Made by a program: the position numbers and the translations under genes. Under the pieces are notes generated by a model. It was given only the letters and a program-made list of their open reading frames with translations. It was not told the origin of the DNA and searched no databases. A stretch of 64,000 nt of DNA from JAUNBG01 sp964442735 (GTDB lineage: Bacteria; Planctomycetota; Planctomycetia; Pirellulales; Thermoguttaceae), in the NCBI GenBank assembly GCA_964442735.1, contig CAYUAP010000006.1, positions 13,746 to 77,745 of the forward strand, in the 5' to 3' direction. Shown piece by piece: positions 47,530-56,348 of this stretch; positions within the stretch are counted from its first letter, which is position 1; each line of letters begins with the position of its first letter.

Positions 47530-49200
47530 ATGAAACGTCTGTTACTAATGTTTTTGATATTATGGTCTATTGTCATTTCCGGGCAGAGGGTCTATGGAAA
47601 AGACCATTATGTACCGGAACCAAAACCGATAAAATCCGATATTGAAATCACCGCATTTTATTATCCGGGAACGGATCAGATGGCAGAATGGGATATGGTT
47701 CGTATGACACTTCCGCGAATCAAGCCCCTTTTAGGTTGGTATGACGAAGGAAATCCGGAGGTAATTGACTGGCAAATCAAATGGGCTGTCGAACATGGTA
47801 TTTCCACTTTTTTTGTCGACTGGTACTGGAACAAGGGCGAACGTCGTCTGGAACATTGGGTTCAGGGATTCTACAAGGCGCGATATCGTTCCTGTCTCAA
47901 ATGGGCTGTAATGTGGGCCAATCACAACGAAAAGGGAGCTCATTCCGAAGACGACCTGCACAAGGTCACTCAATTTTGGCTTGAAAATTATTTTAAAACA
48001 CCAGAATACTATCGTATTGATGATAAACCGGTAGTCATTATCTACAATGATTCCAATATAGACAACGATATTATAGCGGAGGCGGAAGCCAGGGGCGAAA
48101 CACTTAAGCCGGGTGAAGGAATACAGCGCGGACTATCAATTATTAACAATGAAGTCAAAAAAGCGGGACTAAAAGGTGTCTATTTCATTGCCGTCTATCA
48201 CGGGCAATATAATTCGGTAAAACTTCAGTCGATACAAAAGGCAGGATTCGATGCTACAGTCGTCTATAATTACAGTATGGCGGCCTATTGGAATATAAAG
48301 GAAACGGAACGGGAAGGACTTCCCAAAATATTTCCGTTCGAATATGTTACCAAAACAAATGCGAACCAATGGTCCAGGCGACTCAAGATGAATTCACTTC
48401 CATTTTTCCCTGTTATCGGAACGGGCTGGAACGATCAACCGCGCTCGTTTCAGGATTCTATAGTACTGTATGACAGGACTCCGGAGCAGTTTCGTACCGT
48501 TTGCGAAGAGGCCAAAACATTTTGTAAACAAAATGGAATCAATCGTATTACGATAGCCCCGATCAATGAATGGCAGGAAGGAACCTACATTGAACCGAAC
48601 GAAGAATATGGTTTTAAAATGTACGATGTACTTCGAGACGTCTTCTGTGTAAAGCCCAAGGAAGGCTGGCCAAAAAATGTAACGCCCGGAGAACTCGGAC
48701 TCGGTCCCTACGATTATCCAGAGACAAAACCAATGGCCCGGACAAGTTGGGAATTCAAAAATTCACCGGAAGGTTGGTATCGTCAGCCATACGGCACTGG
48801 AAATGTTGTGGCGGAAAACGGATGTCTCCGTTTCCGCAAATCTGCCGGATCCAGTATCAATCGCGCCGCCATTCGCACGGTCATTGAACCTTTTAACGCC
48901 TATAATTATCCCGTCTGTACTATTCGAATGAAAATCACTCCTCAAAAGACAAATGGATTGGAAGTCGGTCAAATTTTCTGGGGATCTACGAATTATCCGT
49001 TATTCGATAAAAATCTGGCGATTTCTATCGATAATTCGGTGATGTTTCCGGTAAAGGCGGATGGACTGTTTCATGAATATCAAATATCAATGAAGGAGAC
49101 TCCATTCTGGCGGGGAATGATTAATCATCTCTGGTTCAATCCTGTCAATTACCCCCATGATTATGTTGAAATTGATTATATCCGATTTCAGTCAAAATAA
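47530..49200 (+). CDS. Secreted GH99-like (WbsX-type) glycoside hydrolase
   Basis: 556 residues. Signal peptide residues 1-23 (LLMFLILWSIVISGQRVYG). The catalytic-type domain opens ITAFYYPGTDQMAEWD and contains GISTFFVDWYWNKG and DDKPVVIIYN; it ends near APINEWQEGTYIEPNEEYG (~residues 341-359), the marker block of the WbsX/GH99-like group. Residues ~400-556 form a beta-sandwich accessory domain (likely carbohydrate binding). Related enzymes act on mannose-containing or host glycans. Exported. Downstream lies an ECF sigma factor on the other strand. Confidence 0.88.
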   Translation: MKRLLLMFLILWSIVISGQRVYGKDHYVPEPKPIKSDIEITAFYYPGTDQMAEWDMVRMTLPRIKPLLGWYDEGNPEVIDWQIKWAVEHGISTFFVDWYWNKGERRLEHWVQGFYKARYRSCLKWAVMWANHNEKGAHSEDDLHKVTQFWLENYFKTPEYYRIDDKPVVIIYNDSNIDNDIIAEAEARGETLKPGEGIQRGLSIINNEVKKAGLKGVYFIAVYHGQYNSVKLQSIQKAGFDATVVYNYSMAAYWNIKETEREGLPKIFPFEYVTKTNANQWSRRLKMNSLPFFPVIGTGWNDQPRSFQDSIVLYDRTPEQFRTVCEEAKTFCKQNGINRITIAPINEWQEGTYIEPNEEYGFKMYDVLRDVFCVKPKEGWPKNVTPGELGLGPYDYPETKPMARTSWEFKNSPEGWYRQPYGTGNVVAENGCLRFRKSAGSSINRAAIRTVIEPFNAYNYPVCTIRMKITPQKTNGLEVGQIFWGSTNYPLFDKNLAISIDNSVMFPVKADGLFHEYQISMKETPFWRGMINHLWFNPVNYPHDYVEIDYIRFQSK

Positions 49201-49246
49201 AGAATCAAATAAAGGATCAAATAATATAAAAACGGGAACTTCATGT

Positions 49247-49900
49247 TTATTCCAAGAGTTCGTCCAGATGATGAACTTCGAGAATTTCTTTAAACTTCTT
49301 CAGGGCACGAACGTATCGAACACTTGCGGTATTGGGGGAAAGATTCAGTTCTTCCGCCGTTTCACTATTACTCAACTGCTCGAAATGGCGTAATGATAGA
49401 ATTTCTCGATCATTTTCGTTCAGTTCTTCCAGACATTCACGAATCCGAATAATTAGTTCCTGACGGCGTGCGGCAACCGACGGCGCCGTTAATTTTCCAA
49501 CGAGAATTCCCGACATGGACAGGACATCGGATTGAAGACCATTCTGATTGTAAATAGAAACTTCTCGTGATACATTACGTTTCTGCGTTTGAAAATATCG
49601 TCGATGAAACATGATCAACTGTTGCCCGACAATCAAGCGTAGCCAGACAAGTGGGGAACCCTTGGGTTCCGATATTCGTCCGTTCATCTGACGATAGGCC
49701 TCCATAAACGTTTCCTGTAATATATCGTTCGAATCGATCTGATTTCGAATTTCAGGACGCAAACGTATTTCAATCATACGAAGAAGACGATCATGATATT
49801 CCTGAAACATTTTATCCAATTCCTGTCGAACTTGTTCTTCATGACATGGTTTCGGAGATTCGTTATTCGCCTCGACATTGGTTTTTTCTTCTTCCGACAT
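49247..49900 (-). CDS. ECF-type RNA polymerase sigma factor
   Basis: 217 residues from ATG 49900 (GAGG nine bases upstream); ATG 49921 adds seven residues. Region 2: LLRMIEIRLRPEIRNQIDSNDILQETFMEAYRQ (residues ~45-77, quoted in part), with the DILQET core. Region 4: NENDREILSLRHFEQLSNSETAEELNLSPNTASVRYVRALKK. This is the planctomycete ECF subgroup with a longer region 2-4 linker. Directs promoter choice under an unknown signal; no anti-sigma factor is adjacent. Confidence 0.93.
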   Translation of the reverse strand: MSEEEKTNVEANNESPKPCHEEQVRQELDKMFQEYHDRLLRMIEIRLRPEIRNQIDSNDILQETFMEAYRQMNGRISEPKGSPLVWLRLIVGQQLIMFHRRYFQTQKRNVSREVSIYNQNGLQSDVLSMSGILVGKLTAPSVAARRQELIIRIRECLEELNENDREILSLRHFEQLSNSETAEELNLSPNTASVRYVRALKKFKEILEVHHLDELLE

Positions 49901-49937
49901 TATTTTTGCCTCGTATGTCAAATTATCAATATGAACA

Positions 49938-50056
49938 TATACAGCAAGACGTTAGAATACGGTCTTTTCTGAAAGTGCAGACGTCTCGTCTGCATACTCT
50001 GAAGCAGGTACCCTGCCTGTCTTGAAAAGAAGGAATTTAAAACGACCTGGAATATA
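49938..50056. repeat. Family A element, copy A5 (diverged)
   Basis: Ends TATACA and AATATA, interior GCAGACGTCTCGTCTGC and GCAGGTACCCTGC: both palindromes have mutated in a way that keeps the pairing, so the hairpins are maintained although the bases differ from A1. Confidence 0.78.
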
Positions 50057-50064
50057 TATTATTT

Positions 50065-50269
50065 GTAACCATTCATGAACGATTTTGAAACCACAGAAAC
50101 ACGGATAAACACAGATAGTCTGCCGTAAAATACAAATTTTACAATAACAAACTAAACATTGTTATCTATTATAATAAATAATTTTATCATAAAAAAGTTT
50201 GTTTGCCAAAAAACTATCCGTAAAAATCAGTGTTATCCGTGGTTTCACTTTATATCCGTGAATGGTTAC
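50065..50269. repeat. Family C inverted-repeat element, copy C1
   Basis: 205 bp. Left end GTAACCATTCATGAACGATT and GAAACCACAG; right end in reverse complement GTAACCATTCACGGATATAA and GAAACCACGG. The AT-rich interior has AAATTTTATCATAAAAA-type sequence and no reading frame. A second copy in inverted orientation is at 54111-54335. Confidence 0.88.
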
Positions 50270-50275
50270 TATTAT

Positions 50276-52315
50276 TTAGGGCACCATTACAATTTGAATC
50301 GAACAATTCTGCACCTTCTCTACCGTTTGAAAGCCAAGACGATTCGGCTTGGTTTTTGCGGAAGGATCATCTTTACCGACAATGGCTCTATTTTCTTTTA
50401 AGGTCAAACTTTTACCATCGCCATCCACAGCGGAAACCAGAGCACGAACGCCTTCCTTGCCCCCAATTGCAACGACCCAGGAACCATCCTTCGTTTCATT
50501 ACATTCGATCTGATTTTCTGTTGTTATCAATGCGGATTCCATATTACCTTTTTTACCCGGAGCAAAAGTAATCGTATCCTTTATGGCAAACGCCCCGTTT
50601 TCCTCCTTGATATTGGGAAGAACATCCTTGAACTCCGATGGTACTTCACGATAATAATCGAATTTTCGATAGAGGGAATCAACCTCTTTAAGACCATAGG
50701 CTGCGGTATAATTGATTGTCATGGTATCATGATTGATCGAGAACTCTTTTTTAAGTACTTCTGCCTTGGCTGTCCGTCCATCGATCTGAAGGGAACCATT
50801 GATACGCGGAACAGAATGTCCGAAGGAATTGAGGAGTTCGCCGACATAACGATTTTTACTGAACGTTCGTTGTGTGTACACTTCCCCGCCCGGATCAAGA
50901 ATCAAAGGTTCCGCCTTGACTTTCCCGCTTTTGAGAACAATATAACGAATGAGTGTAAACGAACCGATATCGTTATGATTGTGATTTTCATAGTTATTCC
51001 CCCCCTTCATGGTAACGGCCAAAACAGGTCCCTGATGATTCGGTTTTGGACGGCAAATTAAAATACCGGCATCGGCAAAATCGGTTCGTAATGGAAGCTC
51101 AATTTTGGTATCACCCAATACTTTTGATTCCGACGGTACTGTATATTTTGGATCAAAACAGAGAAATGCCATTGCCATAAAATCGGTCAGACCGATATGT
51201 TTGAACGCCCCTCTTTCTTCGTATTCGGATAGATGAAGGTCCAAAACACGGCTCATATAGGCAACATAAAAACTGGATGGAGAAGCATTGATGGGACAGT
51301 CAGCAAAAGCGGCAAAACGACCTCCGATTATTTCCATATTCGGACCAAACAAGGTACAAGCCTTGGTCAACGGCATGGAAAAGAAATTGACTTTATTATC
51401 TGTTGCTGCATTTACCAGAGCCCCCAAATAAATGAAATGACCATAACCGTAATTCCAGTAGGACATTCCTTCGCTGCAATAACCATCAGACGTAAAGCCT
51501 TTAAAGAAATAATTACGTGTATAATATTCAGCGGCGGCAATATACCAGGCACGTTCCTTCTTCGATTCACACAAAGAAAGGGCGGCACCCAGGGTTCCGG
51601 CATGACATACGGAATTCCAATTATTTGTACATCGAACCCACCATTGTAAATTGATATCCTTTTTGACCGACTTTATATAGGGCTCCAAAACACGTCGATT
51701 AACATTCTCTTTCATTAAAAGACGAACTTCCGGCGATAGTGATTCTCCCAGCCAGTTGTATAGAAGACCCATTGTGCATCCTATATTGGTACTAACGAGG
51801 TCGCTATAACAGGTTTTACCATCGTACACTTCCGCACCTCTGTCATGGGCAGGCAATATCCAGGAGGGATAATCGCAAAATCGACGAATCATCTCTTCTA
51901 TTGCCGGAATAAATCTCTTTTTATTTTCGAAGAGTTCGGCGAGAACGAGAATATTCAATCGGCGTTGCCATTGTCCATATGCGTTCTGGTACATATCGCG
52001 GTTACCCGTTACAAAGAATTTTTTATAGAGTTCTTCCGGAAGATCGTTTATCGGCCGCTTCAAATATTTTTCGGCTTCGGTGATATATGATTTTCCAACA
52101 GACATTGCCAAAATGGGTGCCCAGGTCTTGCGATCTGAAAAAGGAGCTCCGAACGTTGTTGGTCCTTCCGTTAAACAGGATTCGATTTCGGCGGCACGTT
52201 TTTCGATAACCGTATTTTCGCTCTTTAAATCGGCCGATGCTTGTCCAGCTATCGTCATTAGAATTACATACACAATAAAGTATAATCCAAAATACTTCCA
52301 TTGACAGGTTTTCAT
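50276..52315 (-). CDS. Heparinase II/III-like polysaccharide lyase
   Basis: 679 residues from ATG 52315; an AAAGGA site lies nine bases before it, so it beats ATG 52324. Signal peptide residues 1-29 (FGLYFIVYVILMTIAGQASA). The alpha/alpha-toroid part runs to ~residue 390 (RFCDYPSWILPAHDRG, NNWNSVCHAGTLGAALSL, GYCSEGMSYWNYGYGHF), and the beta-sandwich has NYENHNHNDIGSF (~440-452) with the likely catalytic/metal histidines. It cleaves uronic-acid polymers (heparin-, heparan- or alginate-like) by elimination; the exact substrate cannot be read. Stop lies six bases from element C1. Confidence 0.9.
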   Translation of the reverse strand: MKTCQWKYFGLYFIVYVILMTIAGQASADLKSENTVIEKRAAEIESCLTEGPTTFGAPFSDRKTWAPILAMSVGKSYITEAEKYLKRPINDLPEELYKKFFVTGNRDMYQNAYGQWQRRLNILVLAELFENKKRFIPAIEEMIRRFCDYPSWILPAHDRGAEVYDGKTCYSDLVSTNIGCTMGLLYNWLGESLSPEVRLLMKENVNRRVLEPYIKSVKKDINLQWWVRCTNNWNSVCHAGTLGAALSLCESKKERAWYIAAAEYYTRNYFFKGFTSDGYCSEGMSYWNYGYGHFIYLGALVNAATDNKVNFFSMPLTKACTLFGPNMEIIGGRFAAFADCPINASPSSFYVAYMSRVLDLHLSEYEERGAFKHIGLTDFMAMAFLCFDPKYTVPSESKVLGDTKIELPLRTDFADAGILICRPKPNHQGPVLAVTMKGGNNYENHNHNDIGSFTLIRYIVLKSGKVKAEPLILDPGGEVYTQRTFSKNRYVGELLNSFGHSVPRINGSLQIDGRTAKAEVLKKEFSINHDTMTINYTAAYGLKEVDSLYRKFDYYREVPSEFKDVLPNIKEENGAFAIKDTITFAPGKKGNMESALITTENQIECNETKDGSWVVAIGGKEGVRALVSAVDGDGKSLTLKENRAIVGKDDPSAKTKPNRLGFQTVEKVQNCSIQIVMVP

Positions 52316-52377
52316 AAATTTCATTCCTTTATTCGAGTTTCATTGTACTACACAGGTATTACATAAATCATCAACAT

Positions 52378-53286
52378 TTATTTTCGGCGATGGGCCAAAT
52401 TTTTCGTAATATTTTCAAGAGTCAAAAAAGCTGGACTGTCTTTTGGGAAAAAGGACAAGGCGTCCAATGCTTTTTGAATATACAGATGAACATATTGATT
52501 GCATTGATCCAGATCCCACAGAGACATAAACGTTAATTTACCCTGTTTCGCGTCTTTTCCTGGCGTTTTTCCCAATTCTTCTGCCGTTGCTGTTTGATCG
52601 AGAATATCATCGGTAATTTGAAACACCATACCAAAAGCATCTCCGAACAATTCCAAGTATCCGAATTGTTTGGAATCGGCATTTGCGATACAGGCTCCCA
52701 TCAGGAGGGCGGCATTAATAATGGCGGCTGTTTTTCGTCTGTGAATTCGCAGGAGGAGTTCCTCTTTTTGGTCCATGGTGAAATCGGAAACAAACGTGAT
52801 TCCGGTAGAATCCAAATCATCCTGTTGACCGGCAACCATTCCCAAGGGACCTGCCGCATGCGCCAAAATCTTCGAACAACAACGAGCCGTTTGTGGATCG
52901 TCAACATACTGTGCTATCGTCTCAAACGCAAGTGATTGCAAGGCATCGCCTGCCAAAATGGCTGTTGCATAACCAAATTTAATATGAGAAGTGGGTTGTC
53001 CACGACGAAGAACATCATCATCCATTGCCGGCAAATCGTCATGTATTAAAGAATAGGTATGAATCATTTCCACGGCTGCGGCTACTGGCAACGCTTTTAA
53101 ACAATCTCCTCCGCACAATTTCGTACTTAATAAAGTCAAAAGAGGACGAAGGCGTTTACCACCATTTTCTAAAAGACTATAATCAATAGCCTGCTGTAAT
53201 TTAGGAGGACAATACGGACCTAAATTGGAAAAACGAGGAAGTTCCAAATTAAAATCCTTGAGAAGTTGTTGTTGATATTCTTCCAT
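52378..53286 (-). CDS. ispA: Short-chain polyprenyl diphosphate synthase (IspA-type)
   Basis: 302 residues from ATG 53286 (AAAGG upstream); a TTG at 53316 would extend it by ten codons. First aspartate motif DDLPAMDDD (~residue 83) followed by LRRGQPTSH, and second DDILD (~232) are intact. GNGGKRLRPLLTLL-type region reads ENGGKRLRPLL. Makes farnesyl or geranylgeranyl diphosphate for quinone tails, undecaprenol and lipids. Follows xseB with 65 bases between, the usual xseB-ispA order. Confidence 0.93.
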   Translation of the reverse strand: MEEYQQQLLKDFNLELPRFSNLGPYCPPKLQQAIDYSLLENGGKRLRPLLTLLSTKLCGGDCLKALPVAAAVEMIHTYSLIHDDLPAMDDDVLRRGQPTSHIKFGYATAILAGDALQSLAFETIAQYVDDPQTARCCSKILAHAAGPLGMVAGQQDDLDSTGITFVSDFTMDQKEELLLRIHRRKTAAIINAALLMGACIANADSKQFGYLELFGDAFGMVFQITDDILDQTATAEELGKTPGKDAKQGKLTFMSLWDLDQCNQYVHLYIQKALDALSFFPKDSPAFLTLENITKNLAHRRK

Positions 53287-53351
53287 ATTCGAAACCTTTA
53301 TTATTTTTTCCGGCAATCAAAATTCTCCAGTATCAAAAAAACAGGGGGATT

Positions 53352-53729
53352 TTAGTCTTCATTTGGAAAATTCATATTATTAACAGAACTCTCTTTATTA
53401 ACAGAACTCTCTTGAGGAGTATGACGAATTTGACTGACCACGTTCCTCCCTGGAACTTCCTCTGCCGACTGAAAATCTTCCAAACACACTTTCTCCAAAA
53501 GAGGCATACCCGATTCATCTATCGATTTTAGGAGTTCGATCTTTTGTTTTGCTCCTGACAATAGCGTTGTACAGTGTCTCAACAATCGGATTCCTTCTTC
53601 ATACCGTTCTAATGATATCTGAAGATCCAAATCACCTTTCTCTAAAAGCATGGCGATCTGTTCCAGACGATGTATTGACTCTTCGAATGTTTGATTTTCA
53701 TCCGTATTTTTACTCGAAACCATTTGCAT
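53352..53729 (-). CDS. xseB: Exodeoxyribonuclease VII small subunit
   Basis: 125 residues; the family core is residues ~10-75: FEESIHRLEQIAMLLEKGDLDLQISLERYEEGIRLLRHC (in part), predicted coiled coil. The C-terminal ~50 residues are an extension containing an 18-bp/6-residue direct repeat. XseB binds XseA to form the single-strand exonuclease; xseA is not in the window. Start either ATG 53729 or 53723. Confidence 0.88.
   Translation of the reverse strand: MQMVSSKNTDENQTFEESIHRLEQIAMLLEKGDLDLQISLERYEEGIRLLRHCTTLLSGAKQKIELLKSIDESGMPLLEKVCLEDFQSAEEVPGRNVVSQIRHTPQESSVNKESSVNNMNFPNED
53378..53413 (-). repeat. 18-bp tandem duplication within xseB
   Basis: TATTAACAGAACTCTCTT appears twice back to back and adds six residues (ESSVNK/N type) to the unconserved tail in frame. 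Confidence 0.92.
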
Positions 53730-53885
53730 ATCCCAATAATATAATTCCGTTATTTATTTCATATCTATTGTTCTATCATTACGTTAATGGAAATTATACC
53801 AGACAAAGACAAGGAATACAAGAGAGCATTGTATTTTAGAAAAACTTAATGTTAAAATTCCATATAATTGGTACTATTATTTTAA

Positions 53886-54004
53886 TATATTGCGGGACGT
53901 TATCAATTCGGCATTTCCTGGGAGCACAGATGTCTCGTCCGTAACCTCAAAGCAGGCGTCCCGTCTTTTTTGGAAAACGGAACTTTATAACGGTCCCGAG
54001 TATA
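53886..54004. repeat. Family A element, copy A6
   Basis: GGACGTTATCAATTCGGCATTTCCTGG-type left half (given in part) and ACTTTATAACGGTCCCGAGT right end; the first module is GATGTCTCGTCCGT, the second GCAGGCGTCCCGTC, both weakened as palindromes. Probably an older copy. Confidence 0.8.
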
Positions 54005-54110
54005 AATTAACATCCAACAGGAATATGGTATAATAGTAATAATAACGATAAAACACATCTGAATTGTGATTCCAACTTTTTTGTATCCTGGTTTTTACAT
54101 AGAAAAAATA

Positions 54111-54335
54111 GTAACCGTTCACGGATATAAAGTGAAACCATGGATATAAAGTGAAACCATGGATAACACTGATTTTCACGAATAGTTTTTTGGCAAACAA
54201 AATTTTTATGATAAAATTATGTATTATAATAGATAAAAATGTTTAGTTTGTTATTGTAAAATATTATATTTTACGGCAGACTATCTGTATTTATCCGTGA
54301 TATCCGTGGTTTCAAAATCGTTCGTGAATGGTTAC
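54111..54335. repeat. Family C element, copy C2 (inverted relative to C1)
   Basis: 225 bp. Reads GTAACCGTTCACGGATATAA at the left and ends TCGTTCGTGAATGGTTAC; its order is the reverse complement of C1. It has an internal duplication of ATATAAAGTGAAACCATGG near 54124-54162, which accounts for its extra length. Confidence 0.88.
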
Positions 54336-54388
54336 AAAAAATATTTTAAGACAGACGCCATAATTTTTATTTTCCGGGATTCTTAATA

Positions 54389-54416
54389 TTGACAACAGTA
54401 AAAAACAACATATAAT
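54389..54416 (+). promoter_or_regulatory. Sigma-70 promoter of tRNA-Arg
   Basis: Perfect TTGACA (54389-54394), 16-base spacer, perfect TATAAT (54411-54416). The tRNA begins 44 bases after the -10. Confidence 0.8.
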
Positions 54417-54460
54417 AGATTGGTACTATATTCTTAATAACCAAGAATGGAGTATTTTTT

Positions 54461-54534
54461 GCGCTCATAGCTCAATTGGATAGAGCAACGGATTTCTAAT
54501 CCGTAGGTTGAGGGTTCGATTCCCCCTGGGCGTA
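54461..54534 (+). tRNA. tRNA-Arg (anticodon UCU)
   Basis: 74 bases that fold as a cloverleaf: acceptor GCGCTCA with TGGGCGT (one G-T at each end region), D arm GCTC/GAGC, anticodon stem ACGGA/TCCGT with loop TTTCTAA (anticodon TCT), T loop TTCGATT with stem GAGGG/CCCCC (one A-C mismatch). The discriminator is A; CCA is not encoded. Reads AGA codons. Its 3' side borders the AT-rich accessory region. Confidence 0.93.
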
Positions 54535-54677
54535 TTGATACTATTTCACAGATACCGTATTTTACGGCACTTTCTTTTAAATTCCGCCCATTTTCTTAAT
54601 GTTTTTTAATCAAAAAATACCCCGAGGTGCCCAAAAGGTACCCACTGTATGATTATGTTTTGCGGAATTGAGGGTGA

Positions 54678-54820
54678 TTTCATTCGAGTTCATTTGATTT
54701 CATTTGTTTCATTCGATTTCATTCGTTTCATTCGTTTCATTCGTTTCATTCGTTTCATTCGTTTTCATTCGATTTCATTCGATTTCATTCGATTTCATTC
54801 GTTTCATTCGATTTCATTCG
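54678..54820. repeat. TTTCATTCG repeat tract
   Basis: About 15 copies of a 9-10 base unit (TTTCATTCG or TTTCATTCGA), with small variations in the first copies. It starts ~145 bases past the tRNA. Confidence 0.92.
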
Positions 54821-55479
54821 ACTAGTGCGCCCCAAAAAATCTACCTGATTTGGAACGACTTTCAACCGAAATCTTCTCTCTCTGTTGGCCAACTTCAAAA
54901 AATATTTTCAAAAAAGTTAAAATACCACCGTTTCTCCCGTCGTCTGACCTCTGCCCAGAAACGCCTCAAATTCGCCCCATGTCGTCTCAGTCTCCCTCCA
55001 ATCGTAAAAGAGCTCAACCTCCCCCACCCTTCACAAACGTTACCCAACGCTCGAAAAAGGAGTCGGAAAATAAAAAGATATTTGGGAAAAGAAAATAATT
55101 TTTGACACGTTTGGAAGAAATTTTACGCTTTAATAGTAAAGGGTTTCGTGTCGGTTTTAAAAAATGCGAAAATAAATGATTATTTTATCGCAAATAAGCT
55201 CAAAATAACGATTATAAATAACATAAAGGCTATTTTCATTTTTTTGTATAAGGGTGTGACAGAGGCTGTCCAAACATATTGGCGTAAAAAAATGCTTATA
55301 TAATCCTTGATATTATGCGACAGGAAACTGTATTGAAAATAATGATGTTAACAAGAATTATAATTTGTTTTAATAAAAGTCACATATATATTATATGTTA
55401 TTATAAATATTTTTTGTTATTTTTAATAACAAAAAATTCCCAATATTAATAAAATTATGGTAAATAACGAAGAAATTTC

Positions 55480-55508
55480 TTGACAAACTTCATTAGATTG
55501 ATTAAGAT
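55480..55508 (+). promoter_or_regulatory. Promoter-like site ahead of the IS5-type remnant
   Basis: TTGACA (55480-55485), 17-base spacer, TAAGAT (55503-55508). Could have driven the decayed transposase. Confidence 0.4.
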
Positions 55509-55612
55509 ATGAATATAGTATTTTGTAGTAAAAATTTTAAAGTAAATTGCGCACAATAAATTGTGTACGCTGTTTTATAAATTTTGAAAAAATGATTAAA
55601 GAGGGTTCTTGA

Positions 55613-56061
55613 AACCTTTCAGACGAGCAGTTAGAGTATCAAATTATGGACCGTTTGTATTTTATGAAAATTTTGGATTTAACAATTGCCTCATTGGTTC
55701 CCGATCATAATACGATATGGAGTTTTCGTGAAAAGTTCAAAGGACACAATTTGACAAAGAAAAATAACGAGACGGATTATGGTGATAAGGATCCTATAAC
55801 GGCAGATAGTCAATACAAATTTATCCGTGATTTTACGTTGACAACGCCAAGTGTTCATGATAGTGTGAACATATATTTGAAGATATAACCAATTGGATGA
55901 AAAAGCTGATGATTCGCACAGTTGGACTTGCCCGAGCAGAGGTAAAAATAGATCTGATCAATATTGGTTACAATATGTTTCGGTTCATTACCTTGAAAAA
56001 AATGCAAGCCGGAACTGAAAATGGGGAGATACTACGCCCTTTTGGTATTAAAAGACCATAA
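55613..56061 (+). pseudogene. Decayed IS5-family transposase
   Basis: Three fragments keep recognisable IS5 transposase sequence. NLSDEQLEYQIMDRLYFM and VPDHNTIWSFREKF run from 55613 to ~55735; then TADSQYKFIRDFTLTTPSVHDS to ~55870; then, in another frame, VGLARAEVKIDLINIGYNM and FRFITLKKMQ up to a stop at 56059-56061. The DDE core between the first and second fragment has been deleted and frames are shifted. No inverted-repeat ends could be defined with confidence. It cannot be active. Confidence 0.8.
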
Positions 56062-56348
56062 GAAGTGTAATAATGGGGTAAAAATACGTGAATATAGCCG
56101 GGACAATCATAAATTTAAAAAATAAGTCGTGCTATTCAAAAAATTTGGAATACGTGACTTTTGAAAAAAAACGGGACGTTTCTGGAATCCGCTAAACATA
56201 TACAATGTAATGTTCATCTTTATAGATAGTAGTTTTCTTTATGAGATGGATAGGATAAAACATTGATAAAAATATACAGATGATAGAATCATTCGCATCC
56301 TAAGAAAGTGTAAATCAGTTGTAGAATACAATATGAGATAATAGTATA

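Larger units (their letters stand above)
49901..50275. other. Intergenic region made almost entirely of two mobile-type repeats
   Basis: 375 bases with element A5 (49938-50056) and element C1 (50065-50269) only eight bases apart, together filling the gap between the sigma factor start and the heparinase stop. There is little room for a separate sigma-factor promoter, which may lie in A5. Confidence 0.8.
53730..54460. other. Gene-free region upstream of tRNA-Arg with two repeats
   Basis: 731 bases containing element A6 (53886-54004), element C2 (54111-54335) and the tRNA promoter (54389-54416). No reading frame is convincing. The xseB promoter presumably lies near its left edge. Confidence 0.8.
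54535..55612. other. Gene-poor left part of the accessory region
   Basis: About 1.1 kb with the 54678-54820 repeat tract and very AT-rich sequence from 55090. A reading frame over the tract (54704-55105) is low complexity and not credited. The perfect palindromic stretch TTTTTTGTTAT/ATAACAAAAAA near 55410-55437 could be a terminator. No intact gene is seen. Confidence 0.6.

Noticed and set aside
54678..54820. CRISPR array
   Set aside because: Units are 9-10 bases with no spacers and no cas genes nearby; a simple tandem repeat.
54704..55105. Reading frame over the TTTCATTCG tract
   Set aside because: Low-complexity F/H/S/R protein created by the repeat; the remaining part matches nothing.
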